Part shown: piece after piece, positions 32,743 through 41,475 of the stretch
How positions within the stretch are numbered: position 1 is the first letter of the stretch
Layout: each line of letters starts with the position of its first letter
From: Georgenia subflava
GTDB taxonomy: Bacteria; Actinomycetota; Actinomycetes; Actinomycetales; Actinomycetaceae
NCBI RefSeq assembly: GCF_009193155.1
Contig: NZ_VUKD01000001.1
Span: forward strand, 744,001-808,000
DNA: 64,000 bases
Reading direction: 5' to 3'
Program-made: the position numbers and the translations under genes
The notes under the pieces: model-generated
What the model was told of the DNA's origin: nothing
The model's database searches: none
Seen by the model: only the letters and a program-made list of their open reading frames with translations

Positions 32743-33453
32743 TCAGCCCATGTACGCCTCGATGACCGCCCGGTCCTGGGCCAGCTCGGACGCCGGCCCG
32801 GAGAGCGCCACCCGCCCGGACTCGATGACGTAGGCCCGGTGGGCGATACGCAGCGCCGCCCGGGCGTTCTGCTCGACGAGGAGGATCGTGGTGCCGTCGT
32901 CGTTGATGCTCTTGACGAGCTCCATGACCTGCTTGACCACCAGCGGCGCCAGACCCATCGACGGCTCGTCCAGCAGGAGCAGCCGTGGCCGCCCCACGTG
33001 GGCGCGGCCGATCGCGAGCATCTGCTGCTCGCCCCCCGAGAGCGTGCCGCCCTGCTGGTTCTTGCGCTCCCCCAGCCGCGGGAGCATCTCGTAGACCGCG
33101 TCGATCCGCTCGGCGAGGTCCTTCGGGTCGCGCACCTGGTACCCGCCGAGCTGGAGGTTCTCGTGGACGGACATCGTGGAGAAGATCCGCCGCCCCTCTG
33201 GCACCTGCACCAGGCCCCGGCGCACCAGGTCCCACGGCGTGGTCCTCGTGATGTCCTCGCCCTGCCAGGTCACCGTGCCCTTGTGGGGCCGGTAGAGGCC
33301 GGACAGCATCGACAGGGTCGAGGTCTTGCCGGCGCCGTTGTTCCCCAGCAGCGCGACGACCTCCCCCGTGCCGACGGTCAGGCTCAGGCCCCGCAGCGCC
33401 TGCACCCGGCCGTAGAACAGGTCGACGTCCTCGACCACGAGCTCGGTGCTCAC
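32743..33453 (-). CDS. livF: Branched-chain-type ABC transporter ATPase LivF (importer 1)
   Basis: 236 residues from GTG 33453. Walker A GNNGAGKTS at about 36-44, signature LSGGEQQMLAIGRA, Walker B RLLLLDEPSMGLAP and EQNARAAL after the switch region are all typical of LivF. It overlaps livG by 4 bases and ends the operon livK-livH-livM-livG-livF. In this context the importer probably carries hydroxyproline or small hydroxyproline peptides rather than leucine (inference from shared operator and catabolic neighbours). Confidence 0.93.
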   Translation of the reverse strand: MSTELVVEDVDLFYGRVQALRGLSLTVGTGEVVALLGNNGAGKTSTLSMLSGLYRPHKGTVTWQGEDITRTTPWDLVRRGLVQVPEGRRIFSTMSVHENLQLGGYQVRDPKDLAERIDAVYEMLPRLGERKNQQGGTLSGGEQQMLAIGRAHVGRPRLLLLDEPSMGLAPLVVKQVMELVKSINDDGTTILLVEQNARAALRIAHRAYVIESGRVALSGPASELAQDRAVIEAYMG

Positions 33454-34289
33454 TGGCCCTCCTCCTCGGTCTCCTCGGCACCGAGGTACGCCTCGATGAC
33501 CTCGGGGTTGCGGCGCACCTCCTCAGGCGTGCCGTCGGCGATCTCCCTGCCGAAGTTGAGCACGACGACGCGCTCGGAGATGTTCATGACCAGCCCCATG
33601 TCGTGCTCGATGAGCACGATGCCGACCCCGAGGTCGCGGATGCGGCGGATGAGGTCGATGAGGTCCTGCTTCTCGCTGTGGTTGAGCCCGGCGGCCGGCT
33701 CGTCCAGGAGCAGCATGCGCGGCTGGGACGCCAGCGCGCGGGCGATCTCGACGCGGCGCTGCTCGCCGTAGGGCAGCTGGGCGGCGAGCAGGTCCTCGTC
33801 GTGGGAGAACCCGACGAAGTCCAGCCACCCGCGGGCGTCCTCGAGCGCCTGGCGCTCCACCCGCCGGTACCGCGGCGTGTGCAGGATGGCGTCGAAGACG
33901 TTCTGGCTGATCCGCGCGTGCATCGCCGTCTTGACGTTGTCGACGACGGTCATCTCCCGGAACATCCGCACGTTCTGGAACGTGCGGGCCAGGCCGCCCT
34001 TCGCGATCGTCGACGGCAGGCGCTTCATGATGTTCTCGCCGGCGAAGAGGATCTCCCCGCCGGTCGCCCGGTAGAAGCCGGTGATGCAGTTGAACGCGCT
34101 CGTCTTGCCCGCACCGTTGGGGCCGATCACGGAGATGATCTGCCCCGCGTGTGCGTCGAACGTCAGACCGTCGACGGCCTTGACGCCGCCGAAGCTCAGC
34201 CGGAGGTCGCGCACCTGGAGCAGCGGCCCGTCGCCGGCGTCCGCGATCGTGCCGGCAGGTGCCGTGACCGCCGTCGTGTGCTCGCTCAT
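33450..34289 (-). CDS. livG: Branched-chain-type ABC transporter ATPase LivG (importer 1)
   Basis: 279 residues from ATG 34289 (a longer frame to 34754 is only a livM shadow). Walker A GPNGAGKTSAFN, TFQNVRMFREMTVVDNV Q-loop, LPYGEQRRVEIARAL signature (the P-Y-G variant normal for LivG), Walker B RMLLLDEPAAGLNH and VLIEHDMGLV. The C-terminal EEVRRNPEVIEAYLGAEE is the LivG signature tail. Overlaps livM and livF by 4 bases each. Confidence 0.94.
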   Translation of the reverse strand: MSEHTTAVTAPAGTIADAGDGPLLQVRDLRLSFGGVKAVDGLTFDAHAGQIISVIGPNGAGKTSAFNCITGFYRATGGEILFAGENIMKRLPSTIAKGGLARTFQNVRMFREMTVVDNVKTAMHARISQNVFDAILHTPRYRRVERQALEDARGWLDFVGFSHDEDLLAAQLPYGEQRRVEIARALASQPRMLLLDEPAAGLNHSEKQDLIDLIRRIRDLGVGIVLIEHDMGLVMNISERVVVLNFGREIADGTPEEVRRNPEVIEAYLGAEETEEEGQ

Positions 34290-35449
34290 GCCTGCTCCTC
34301 CGACCGGTCGACGTTCTCGTTGTCCGGGGCGTGCGTCCTGAACCCCTCCCGGGGCGAGCGTTGGCCACGCCGGTAGCGCAGGAATGGCAGCACCGCCGTG
34401 GACGGCCACACACCCTGCGGGCGGAAGATCATCATCAGCACGAGCAGCAGACCGAAGAGGAGGAACCGCCAGCTCGCGAAGTCGCGCAGCAGCTCCGGTG
34501 CCAGGGAGATGACGAGCGCGCCGATGATGACACCCGGCGTGGAGCCCATACCGCCGAGCACCACGGCCATGAGCAGCAGCGCCGAGTTGAGGAAGATGAA
34601 CGACGTCGGGCTGATCGCCGACTGGTGGGCGCTCATGAGGATGCCGGCGAGCCCGCCGAAGATCGCGCCGAGGATGTAGGCGGCGAGCTTGGTGAGGTAG
34701 GTGTTGATCCCCATCGCCTCGGCGGCGTCCTCGTCGTCCTTGATCGCCCGCCACGCCCGCCCGAGCCGGCCGCGGCCCAGCCGGGAGACGGCGAGCACGG
34801 TGAACCCGCCGCCGGCCAGGACGGCCGTGTAGTACAGCAGGATGTTGCCGTTGAAGTGGATCCCGAACAGGTCGAGGCCGTCGCGGTACGACCAGCCGAA
34901 GAACGAGAAGGTCGGGATGCCGCTGATGCCGGACGGGCCGCCGGTGATCTCGAGGTTGTTGGCGGTGAGCCGGATGATCTCACCGAAGCCCAGCGTCACG
35001 ATGGCGAGGTAGTCGCTGCGCAGGCGCAGGGTCGGCCCACCGATGATGATGCCGGCGCCGATGCACGCCACGATCACGAACGGGATCGTGAACACCAGCG
35101 GCATGTCGTTGGTGGCGAGCACGCCCGAGGTGTACGCGCCGACGGCGAAGAACGCGTAGTACCCCAGGTCCAGCAGGCCGGCGTACCCGACGACGATGTT
35201 CAGCCCCATCGCCAGCATGATGTAGATGAACGCCGAGGTCCCGATGGAGATGACGTACGGGGACGCGTTGATGAACGGCACCGCGAGGGCGAGCAGCAGC
35301 AGGGCCCCGCCGGCCGCGCCCATGAACCGGCGCGGCTGGAGCAGCCCACGCTCGGGGGCGGGGCGCTCGCGCGTCGGCGCGGGCGGGCGGAGCCGGTAGC
35401 TGAGGCCGCGGACCCCGGCGGGCACGGGAGTGGTCTGTGTGTCGGTCAT
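34286..35449 (-). CDS. livM: Branched-chain-type ABC transporter permease LivM (importer 1)
   Basis: 387 residues from ATG 35449. About 60-residue Pro/Arg-rich N-terminus, then 9-10 hydrophobic helices. Conserved LivM segments are GLNIVVGYAGLLDLGYYAFFAVGAYT, SDYLAIVTLGFGEIIRL and the ATPase-docking loop AWRAIKDDEDAAEAMGINTY. Gap of 4 bases to livH. Forms a heterodimeric channel with LivH. Confidence 0.93.
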   Translation of the reverse strand: MTDTQTTPVPAGVRGLSYRLRPPAPTRERPAPERGLLQPRRFMGAAGGALLLLALAVPFINASPYVISIGTSAFIYIMLAMGLNIVVGYAGLLDLGYYAFFAVGAYTSGVLATNDMPLVFTIPFVIVACIGAGIIIGGPTLRLRSDYLAIVTLGFGEIIRLTANNLEITGGPSGISGIPTFSFFGWSYRDGLDLFGIHFNGNILLYYTAVLAGGGFTVLAVSRLGRGRLGRAWRAIKDDEDAAEAMGINTYLTKLAAYILGAIFGGLAGILMSAHQSAISPTSFIFLNSALLLMAVVLGGMGSTPGVIIGALVISLAPELLRDFASWRFLLFGLLLVLMMIFRPQGVWPSTAVLPFLRYRRGQRSPREGFRTHAPDNENVDRSEEQA

Positions 35450-35453
35450 GGCG

Positions 35454-36347
35454 TCACATCCGTTCCACGACGCGGGCACCGAGGATCCCGGTGGGCCGGA
35501 AGGAGAGGAAGAGGATCAGGCAGGCGAAGGAGAAGACGTCACGCCACTCGCCGCCGAGGAAGTTCGTCCCGAAGGACTCGAGCAGGCCGAGCAGGATCCC
35601 GCCGAGCATGGCCCCGTAGAGGTTGCCGATGCCCCCGATGACCGCCGCCGTGAACGCCTTCAGGCCGATCACGAACCCCATGAGGAAGTCGATCGTGCCG
35701 TAGTAGGCGCCGGCCATGACGCCGGCTGCGCCCGCGAGGGCGGAGCCGATGAAGAACGTCCGGGAGATGACGGCGTCGACGTTGACGCCCATGAGCTTGG
35801 CGGCCTGCGGGTCCAGGGCGATGGCCCGCATGGCTCGGCCGTCGCGCGAGCGCATCACCAGGTAGTTCAGCGCCACCATGAGGACGGCGGCCACGCCGAA
35901 CAGGATGATCTGCGGCAGCGTGATGCGGGCGCCGAGGAGGCTGAAGGTCTCCCCGCTCAGGCGCACGGGGTAGACCTGGGGGTTCGGCCCCATGATCTGG
36001 CGCACGCCGTACTCGAGGATGAACGAGACGCCGACGGCGGTGATGAGCACCGCGAGGCGCGGGCTCGACCGCAGCGGCCGGTACGCGACCCGCTCGATCG
36101 TCACGCCCATGATGCCGGTCAGCGCCATGGCGATGAGCAGGACGACGAGGATCGAGGCGAGCCCGCCGGTGGCGGCCAGGCCGGTGAGCGAGCTGAGGGC
36201 GATGAAGCCGACGAAGGCGCCGACCATGTAGACGTCGCCGTGGGCGAAGTTCAGGAGCTTGATGATCCCGTAGACCATCGAGTAGCCCAGGGCGACGAGG
36301 GCGTAGAAGGAGCCGACGAAGAGTCCGTCGACGACGAGCTGGAGCAC
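35454..36347 (-). CDS. livH: Branched-chain-type ABC transporter permease LivH (importer 1)
   Basis: 297 residues from GTG 36347 with GGGAGGA upstream. Family landmarks: GLFVGSFYALVALGYSMVYGIIKLLNFAHGDVYM at the start, RAIALDPQAAKLMGVNVDAVI (docking loop) and FTAAVIGGIGNLYGAMLGGILLG near the end. Eight or so membrane helices. 85 bases follow the binding-protein gene. Confidence 0.93.
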   Translation of the reverse strand: MLQLVVDGLFVGSFYALVALGYSMVYGIIKLLNFAHGDVYMVGAFVGFIALSSLTGLAATGGLASILVVLLIAMALTGIMGVTIERVAYRPLRSSPRLAVLITAVGVSFILEYGVRQIMGPNPQVYPVRLSGETFSLLGARITLPQIILFGVAAVLMVALNYLVMRSRDGRAMRAIALDPQAAKLMGVNVDAVISRTFFIGSALAGAAGVMAGAYYGTIDFLMGFVIGLKAFTAAVIGGIGNLYGAMLGGILLGLLESFGTNFLGGEWRDVFSFACLILFLSFRPTGILGARVVERM

Positions 36348-36432
36348 GACAGTGTCCTCCCGGAGGGCGGGCTGGGGACAGGTGTGGGCGGTCCGGGCGG
36401 GCGCGCGGTGCGCCCGACCGGACCGCGCCGGA

Positions 36433-37605
36433 TCACCCCTGCAGGTCGTCGAGGAGGACGAAGTCGCCCTCCGGGCCGACCTCGACGATGGCGAAGCCGC
36501 CCTCGGCGAGCGTGCCCTCCTCGGTGAACTTCAGCGGGCCGGAGAACAGCTCCAGGCCGTCGATCGCCTTGATGGCCTCGATGACCGCGTCCGACTCGGT
36601 GCTGCCGGCCTGCTCGATCGCCTCGGCGACCACGCGCACGGCGTCGTAGGCCTGGGTCGAGTAGGGGCCGGGCCCCTCGCCGTAGAGCTCCTCGTACTCG
36701 GCGATCCAGTCGCCGGCGCCCTCGAGCATGTCCGGGGTCTGGGTGAACGTGCCCTCGACGCCCTCACCGGCGGCGCCGGCGATCTCGGCGAACTGCGCGT
36801 CCACGGTGCCGTCGGCGACGAGGAGCTCGCCGTCGTAGCCGGCCGACGCCAGCTGGGAGGCGATGAGGCCACCCTCCTGGTAGTAGCCGGTCCAGTAGAT
36901 CATGTCGGGGTCGGCCGAGATGATCGAGTTGACGTTGGCGGAGTAGTCGGACTCGCCGGCGGTGACGGACTCCTCCAGGACGATCTCGATGTCGGTCTCC
37001 GCGGCCTGCTCGGCGACGGCGGCGGCGAGGTCGGCGGAGTAGTCGGTGTTGTCGTCGACCAGGGCCAGGCGCTGCACGCCCTGCTTCTCGGCCCACGCGA
37101 GCGCGGCCTGGGCCTGCTGGTCGCCGGTGCCGTTGATGAGGAAGATGCCCTCCTCGTCGGCGTCGACGAGCTGGTTGGAGTTCGCCGCCGGGATCACCAT
37201 CGGCACGCCGGCCTGGGCGAAGATGGGGAGGGTGGGCAGCGTCGCGCCGGAGCAGTAGCCGCCCACCGAGGCGACGATGCCCTCGGTGATGAGCTTGTTG
37301 GCCGCGGCAGTGGCGCTCGTGGCGTCGCAGGCGTCGTCCTCGGTGACGAGCTCGAGGTCGCGGCCGAGAACGCCGCCCGCCTCGTTGATCTCGTCGATGG
37401 CCATCTGGGCGCCGTTCTCCATGTAGGGGCCGAAGGCGGCCTCCGAGCCGGAGAACGGTGCGAGCATGCCGAGGGTGATCGGGCCCTCGTCGCCGGTGGC
37501 GTCTTCGTCGCCGCCGGTCACACCGCCCGAGCAGGCACCGAGCGCGAGAGCCGCGACCGCGCCGAGAGCCAGAACGCGGCCCCGGCGCGAGAAGGGGTTC
37601 GTCAT
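36433..37605 (-). CDS. Branched-chain-type ABC transporter binding lipoprotein LivK-like (importer 1)
   Basis: 390 residues. Lipoprotein signal ending ALALGACSGG (Cys at about 25). Peripla_BP_6 fold: ITLGMLAPFSGSEAAFGPYMENGAQMAIDEIN, the SVGGYCSGATLPTLPIFAQAGVPMV substrate strand, and ALVDDNTDYSADLAAAVAEQ. First gene of the operon; GGAAGGACAG precedes the ATG. An operator of the hydroxyproline regulon lies 50 bases upstream, so the ligand is likely hydroxyproline or a relative; this is inference. Confidence 0.9.
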   Translation of the reverse strand: MTNPFSRRGRVLALGAVAALALGACSGGVTGGDEDATGDEGPITLGMLAPFSGSEAAFGPYMENGAQMAIDEINEAGGVLGRDLELVTEDDACDATSATAAANKLITEGIVASVGGYCSGATLPTLPIFAQAGVPMVIPAANSNQLVDADEEGIFLINGTGDQQAQAALAWAEKQGVQRLALVDDNTDYSADLAAAVAEQAAETDIEIVLEESVTAGESDYSANVNSIISADPDMIYWTGYYQEGGLIASQLASAGYDGELLVADGTVDAQFAEIAGAAGEGVEGTFTQTPDMLEGAGDWIAEYEELYGEGPGPYSTQAYDAVRVVAEAIEQAGSTESDAVIEAIKAIDGLELFSGPLKFTEEGTLAEGGFAIVEVGPEGDFVLLDDLQG

Positions 37606-37654
37606 TGTCTGTCCTTCCGCAACGAGAATCGCCCCGGAGGTGGGGGCGATGGGA

Positions 37655-37668
37655 TGTCACACATTACA
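37655..37668 (-). promoter_or_regulatory. GntR operator upstream of the liv operon
   Basis: TGTCACACATTACA; TGT-N8-ACA palindrome. A weaker copy, TGTGACACACCACT, lies at 37682-37695, 27 bases away, suggesting two bound dimers. Confidence 0.65.
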
Positions 37669-37891
37669 AGTGCCGGTGACCTGTGACACACCACTCGGCG
37701 ATCTGAGACAGATTCGTTACCGAACTGTGCGCCCCACGCCGCCGCACGTCAGCAGTGCCGAGACCGTGCGTCGTCGACGAACACACGCGTTGCACCGTCG
37801 GTGCCAGCCCGGTTTCGCCGACCAGAAACGATCTCGACCACGAGACGATCTCCTCCACCGGGCGCAGCCGGGCGGCGCTCGAAAGGTCGTC

Positions 37892-38575
37892 TCAGGCGGT
37901 GGTCGTGGGCTCGGGATTGCCGGACCACCAGCCGAGGACGTGGCCGATGTGGCGGTCCATGAGCTCTTCCGCACCCGCTGCGTCACCGGCCTCGAGGAGC
38001 TCGAGCAGTCGCTCGTGCTCGGCGGCGGACTCGGCGAGCCGGTCGGTGTTGACCAGGTCGGACAGCCCGGTCAGGCGCGTCTCGCGGCGCAGCTCGGTGA
38101 CCAGCTCGGCGATGCGCCGGTTGCCGCCGAGGGCGACGAGCTCGCGGTGGAACTCGACGTCGGCGGCGAGGTACTGCGGCATGTCGCCGGCGTCGGCGGC
38201 GTCGGTGATGGCCCGGGCGAGCACGCGCAGGCGCTGGGCGTCCTCGGCCCCGACGGCACCCGCCAGGTCGCGGACCACCGGGGGCTCGATGAGCCGGCGG
38301 AGCTGGACGATCTCGTTCAGGTCCTGCTCGGAGACGGCGGTCACGCGGAAGCCCTTGTTCCGTACCGGTTCGACGAACCCGCGGTGCTGGAGGTTGATCA
38401 TCGCCTCACGCACCGGGGTGGCGGAGACGTCGAACTTCGCGGCCAGGGCCGGCACCGAGACGAGCTCGCCGGGTGGCAGCTGCCCGGCGACGATGGCCCC
38501 GGCCACCGAGTCCTCGACGAGCGTGCGCAGGCTCGCCGCGTGCACGACCGGGGCGAACGGTGAGGCTGCTGTCAT
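37892..38575 (-). CDS. GntR-family regulator with FCD domain (hydroxyproline regulon)
   Basis: 227 residues. N-terminal winged helix: VSVPALAAKFDVSATPVREAMINLQHRGFVEP at about 40-72 is the GntR helix-turn-helix. C-terminal all-helical FCD domain (about 95-215) with metal-binding positions in DVEFHRELVALGGN and EHERLLELLEAGD and the final HIGHVLGWW. FCD regulators sense small organic acids or amino acids. ATG 38575 has AGGAG upstream; the frame extending to 38929 is rejected. Divergent from the epimerase operon, with a putative operator between them, so autoregulation is likely. Confidence 0.9.
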   Translation of the reverse strand: MTAASPFAPVVHAASLRTLVEDSVAGAIVAGQLPPGELVSVPALAAKFDVSATPVREAMINLQHRGFVEPVRNKGFRVTAVSEQDLNEIVQLRRLIEPPVVRDLAGAVGAEDAQRLRVLARAITDAADAGDMPQYLAADVEFHRELVALGGNRRIAELVTELRRETRLTGLSDLVNTDRLAESAAEHERLLELLEAGDAAGAEELMDRHIGHVLGWWSGNPEPTTTA

Positions 38576-38665
38576 GGCGTCTCCTTGGCGGGGCTGCCCA
38601 GTTTGGGAGGCTGCCCAGTATGGACCGGGCCGCCGGTGGCGCGCGTCACAACACGCGTGGTGGTA

Positions 38666-38679
38666 TGTCACACTGTATT
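38666..38679. promoter_or_regulatory. GntR operator between regulator and epimerase
   Basis: TGTCACACTGTATT; shares TGTCACAC with the liv operator and lies 91 bases from the regulator start and 93 bases from the epimerase start. Confidence 0.55.
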
Positions 38680-38771
38680 GCCTCTGGGCGGTGCCGGCAC
38701 AGCGACCGGCACCGACCTTTTCGTCGCCGGGACGCAGCAGCCGCCGGCCAAGAGCACGCGGAGAGGACGCC

Positions 38772-39773
38772 ATGCGGACGAGCAAGGTCTTCCACGCCGT
38801 CGACTCCCACACCGAGGGTATGCCGACGCGGGTCATCACCGGCGGCTTCGGCGTCATCCCCGGTGCGACGATGGCCGAGCGCCGCACGTGGTTCATGGAG
38901 AACTCCGACCACCTGCGCACCCTGCTCATGTACGAGCCGCGCGGGCACGCCTCGATGAGCGGCGCGATCCTCCAGCCGCCGACCCGGCCCGACGCCGACT
39001 ACGGCGTCCTGTACATCGAGGTCTCCGGCCTGCTGCCCATGTGCGGGCACGGCACCATCGGCGTGGCCACCGTGCTGGTCGAGACCGGCATGGTCGAGGT
39101 GACCGAGCCGGTGACCACCGTGCGGCTGGACACCCCGGCCGGGCTCGTCGTCGCCGACGTCGCCGTCGAGGACGGATCCGCGACGTCGGTGACCATCCGC
39201 AACGTGCCCTCCTTCGCGCACACCCTCGGCGGGCAGGTCGAGGTGCCGGGCCTCGGCGCCGTCGACTACGACCTCGCGTTCGGCGGCAACTTCTACGCCG
39301 TCGTCGACCTGGAACAGCTCGGCCTGCCGTTCGAGCGGGCCGCCAAGGACCGGCTGCTCGGCGCCGGCCTGGCGATCATGGACGCCATCAACGAGGCCGA
39401 CGAGCCGGTCCACCCCGAGCGGACGGACATCCGCGGCTGCCACCACGTCTACCTCAAGGCGCCGGGCTCGACCGCGCAGCACTCCCGGCACGCGATGGCG
39501 ATCCACCCCGGCTGGTTCGACCGGTCACCGTGCGGGACCGGCACGAGCGCGCGGATGGCCCAGCTGCACGCGCGCGGCGAGCTCGGCATCGGCGAGGACT
39601 TCGTCAACGAGTCCTACATCGGCACCCGGTTCGTCGGTCGCCTGGTCGAGGAGACCGAGGTGGCCGGCCGGCCCGCCGTCGTGCCGACGATCACCGGCCG
39701 GGCGTGGATCACCGGCACGGCCCAGTACTTCCTCGACCCCACCGACCCGTTCCCCGCCGGCTTCCTGCTGTGA
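38772..39773 (+). CDS. 4-hydroxyproline epimerase (proline racemase family)
   Basis: 333 residues. Cofactor-independent enzyme interconverting trans-4-hydroxy-L-proline and cis-4-hydroxy-D-proline. The two catalytic cysteines are in LLPMCGHGTIG (about residue 90) and FDRSPCGTGTSARMA (about 256), each in the canonical setting, so it is a racemase/epimerase and not a 3-hydroxyproline dehydratase (which has Thr at the second). ATG 38772 has GGAGAGG upstream. First gene of a six-gene rightward operon with 3-8 base overlaps. First step of the pathway after uptake. Confidence 0.92.
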   Translation: MRTSKVFHAVDSHTEGMPTRVITGGFGVIPGATMAERRTWFMENSDHLRTLLMYEPRGHASMSGAILQPPTRPDADYGVLYIEVSGLLPMCGHGTIGVATVLVETGMVEVTEPVTTVRLDTPAGLVVADVAVEDGSATSVTIRNVPSFAHTLGGQVEVPGLGAVDYDLAFGGNFYAVVDLEQLGLPFERAAKDRLLGAGLAIMDAINEADEPVHPERTDIRGCHHVYLKAPGSTAQHSRHAMAIHPGWFDRSPCGTGTSARMAQLHARGELGIGEDFVNESYIGTRFVGRLVEETEVAGRPAVVPTITGRAWITGTAQYFLDPTDPFPAGFLL

Positions 39774-40909
39774 GCCGCGCGCCCGACCTGCTGATCGTCG
39801 GCGCCGGCATCGTCGGGGCGGCGACGGCGTACCTCGCCGCCCGGGCCGGGCTCGCCGTGACCGTCGTCGACCGCGGCCGGCCGGCGTCGGGCACGTCCTC
39901 GCACGGGGAGGGCAACATCCTCGTCTCGGACAAGGAGCTCGGCCCGGAGCTGGACCTGGCCCGGTACTCCAACGAGGTGTGGCGCACCGAGCTGGGCGAG
40001 CACGCTGACTCCTGGGAGTTCGAGGCCAAGGGCGGCCTCGTCGTCGCCGCGTCGGAGACCAGCTTGGGCGCGCTCACGGCGCTGGCGGAGGTCCAGCGGG
40101 GCGCCGGCGTCGCCGCGACCGAGGTGGCGGCCGATGACCTGCACGACCTCGAGCCGCACCTGGCCGGCGGGCTCGCCGGCGGCGTGCACTACCCGCAGGA
40201 CGCCCAGCTGATGCCGATGCTCGCCGTCGCCCACCTGCTGCGGCTGGCCCGCGGCGCAGGCGCCCTGGTGCGGCCGGGCACCGAGGTCACCGGGTTCCTC
40301 CGGGACGGCGAGCGGGTCGTCGGAGTCCGCACCGCGGCCGGCGACCTCTCCGCCGGGGCGGTGCTCAACGCGGCCGGACCGTGGTCGCGGGAGGTAGCCG
40401 CGCTGGCGGACATCGACCTGCCGGTGCTGCCGCGACGGGGGTTCGTCCTGGTCACCGAGCCGGTGCCGGTGATGGTGCGGCACAAGGTCTATGCCGCGGA
40501 GTACGTCTCCGACGTCGCCAGCTCCGACGCCGCGCTGCAGTCCTCCCCCGTTGTCGAGGGGACGCCGTCGGGCACGGTGCTCGTGGGCTCCACCCGGGAA
40601 CGCGTCGGGTTCGACAGTGCCGTCTCCGTGCCCGCGCTGGCCCGGATGGCCGCGGCCGCCGTCCACCTCTTCCCCGCGCTGGCCGGCGTCGCCGTCATGC
40701 GGCACTACCACGGGTTCCGCCCGTACTGTCCGGACCACCTGCCCGTGATCGGGCCCGACCCGCGGGCCCCCGGGCTGTGGCACGCCGCCGGGCACGAGGG
40801 TGCGGGGATCGGCCTGGCCGCCGGGACCGCCGCCCTGCTCGTGCAGGCGCTCACGTCGGCGCCGACCGCCCTGCCGCTGGCCCCCTTCGCCCCGGAGAGG
40901 TTCGCATGA
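39770..40909 (+). CDS. D-hydroxyproline dehydrogenase, FAD-dependent DAO-family subunit
   Basis: 379 residues from GTG 39770 (GTGA overlap with the epimerase). DAO-type flavoprotein: dinucleotide motif LLIVGAGIVGAATAYLAA at the N-terminus, SSHGEGNILVSDKELGPELD, and C-terminal YHGFRPYCPDHLPVIGPDP and AAGHEGAGIGLAAGTAALL. It matches the beta/catalytic subunit that oxidises cis-4-hydroxy-D-proline to 1-pyrroline-4-hydroxy-2-carboxylate. The [2Fe-2S] and second FAD subunits are the next two genes, as in heteromeric HcnABC-like dehydrogenases. Confidence 0.9.
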   Translation: MSRAPDLLIVGAGIVGAATAYLAARAGLAVTVVDRGRPASGTSSHGEGNILVSDKELGPELDLARYSNEVWRTELGEHADSWEFEAKGGLVVAASETSLGALTALAEVQRGAGVAATEVAADDLHDLEPHLAGGLAGGVHYPQDAQLMPMLAVAHLLRLARGAGALVRPGTEVTGFLRDGERVVGVRTAAGDLSAGAVLNAAGPWSREVAALADIDLPVLPRRGFVLVTEPVPVMVRHKVYAAEYVSDVASSDAALQSSPVVEGTPSGTVLVGSTRERVGFDSAVSVPALARMAAAAVHLFPALAGVAVMRHYHGFRPYCPDHLPVIGPDPRAPGLWHAAGHEGAGIGLAAGTAALLVQALTSAPTALPLAPFAPERFA

Positions 40910-41475
40910 GCGCTCCCCGCCCCGACGAGACCCCGCCCCCCGCCACCGGCGCCGACACGGCCCCGCCGGCCACCACCGACGCGCCGAGCGACACGTTCGG
41001 CACGGGTCGGACGCCCGACGGTGGTGCTGTTCGTGCCACTCGGCGCAACTCGACGCCGAGTGACACGTTCGGCACCGACTCCGCGCCCGACAGCGGTGCA
41101 CTTCGTGCCACTCGGCGGGGCCGGGCGTCGAGTGACACGTTCGGCACCGACTCCGCGCCCGACAGCGGTGCACTTCGTGCCACTCGGCGGGGCCGGACCG
41201 ATCACGGCGCGGGGAGCGGGCCGGCGGTGCGGGCGACGTTCGACGGCGCCGAGCTGGTCGGCGAACCAGGCCAGTCCGTCGGCGCCGCCCTGGTCGCCGC
41301 AGGCATCACCACCTGGCGCACCACCCGGCGGGAGGGGCGGCCGCGGGGGATCTTCTGCGGGATCGGTGTGTGCCACGACTGCCTGCTCACCGTCGACGGC
41401 GCCCCCAACCAGCGCGCGTGCCTGGTCCCGATGACCGAGGGCATGGTGCTCGAGAGCGGTGACGGCAATGCGTGA
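40906..41475 (+). CDS. [2Fe-2S] subunit of D-hydroxyproline dehydrogenase with repeat-bearing N-terminus
   Basis: 189 residues if started at ATG 40906 (ATGA overlap). The functional part is the last about 82 residues: a ferredoxin-like Fer2_4 domain with FCGIGVCHDCLLTVDG and NQRACLVP, the HcnA-type cysteine set. Residues 28-99 are three copies of a 24-residue repeat unlike any ferredoxin. GTG 41227 with GGGGAG 10 bases upstream would give an 82-residue protein of normal family length, leaving the repeats untranslated. Overlaps the next gene by 8 bases. Electron-transfer role in the three-subunit dehydrogenase is well supported. Confidence 0.85.
   Translation: MSAPRPDETPPPATGADTAPPATTDAPSDTFGTGRTPDGGAVRATRRNSTPSDTFGTDSAPDSGALRATRRGRASSDTFGTDSAPDSGALRATRRGRTDHGAGSGPAVRATFDGAELVGEPGQSVGAALVAAGITTWRTTRREGRPRGIFCGIGVCHDCLLTVDGAPNQRACLVPMTEGMVLESGDGNA
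40986..41201. repeat. Three 72-bp direct repeats, each an imperfect palindrome
   Basis: Units begin at 40986, 41058 and 41130; the second and third are nearly identical. Each opens with GAGTGACACGTTCGGCAC and ends near GTGCACTTCGTGCCACTCGG, two arms that are imperfect reverse complements. 72 is a multiple of three and the reading frame stays open. REP/BIME-like in design. Confidence 0.93.

Noticed and set aside
37892-38929. Long form of the GntR regulator starting at 38929
   Set aside because: It would run through the operator and the divergent epimerase start; ATG 38575 has AGGAG and gives a normal GntR N-terminus.
40986-41201. Possible insertion sequence remnant in the hydroxyproline operon
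   Set aside because: No transposase fragment or target-site duplication; units are short tandem palindromes.
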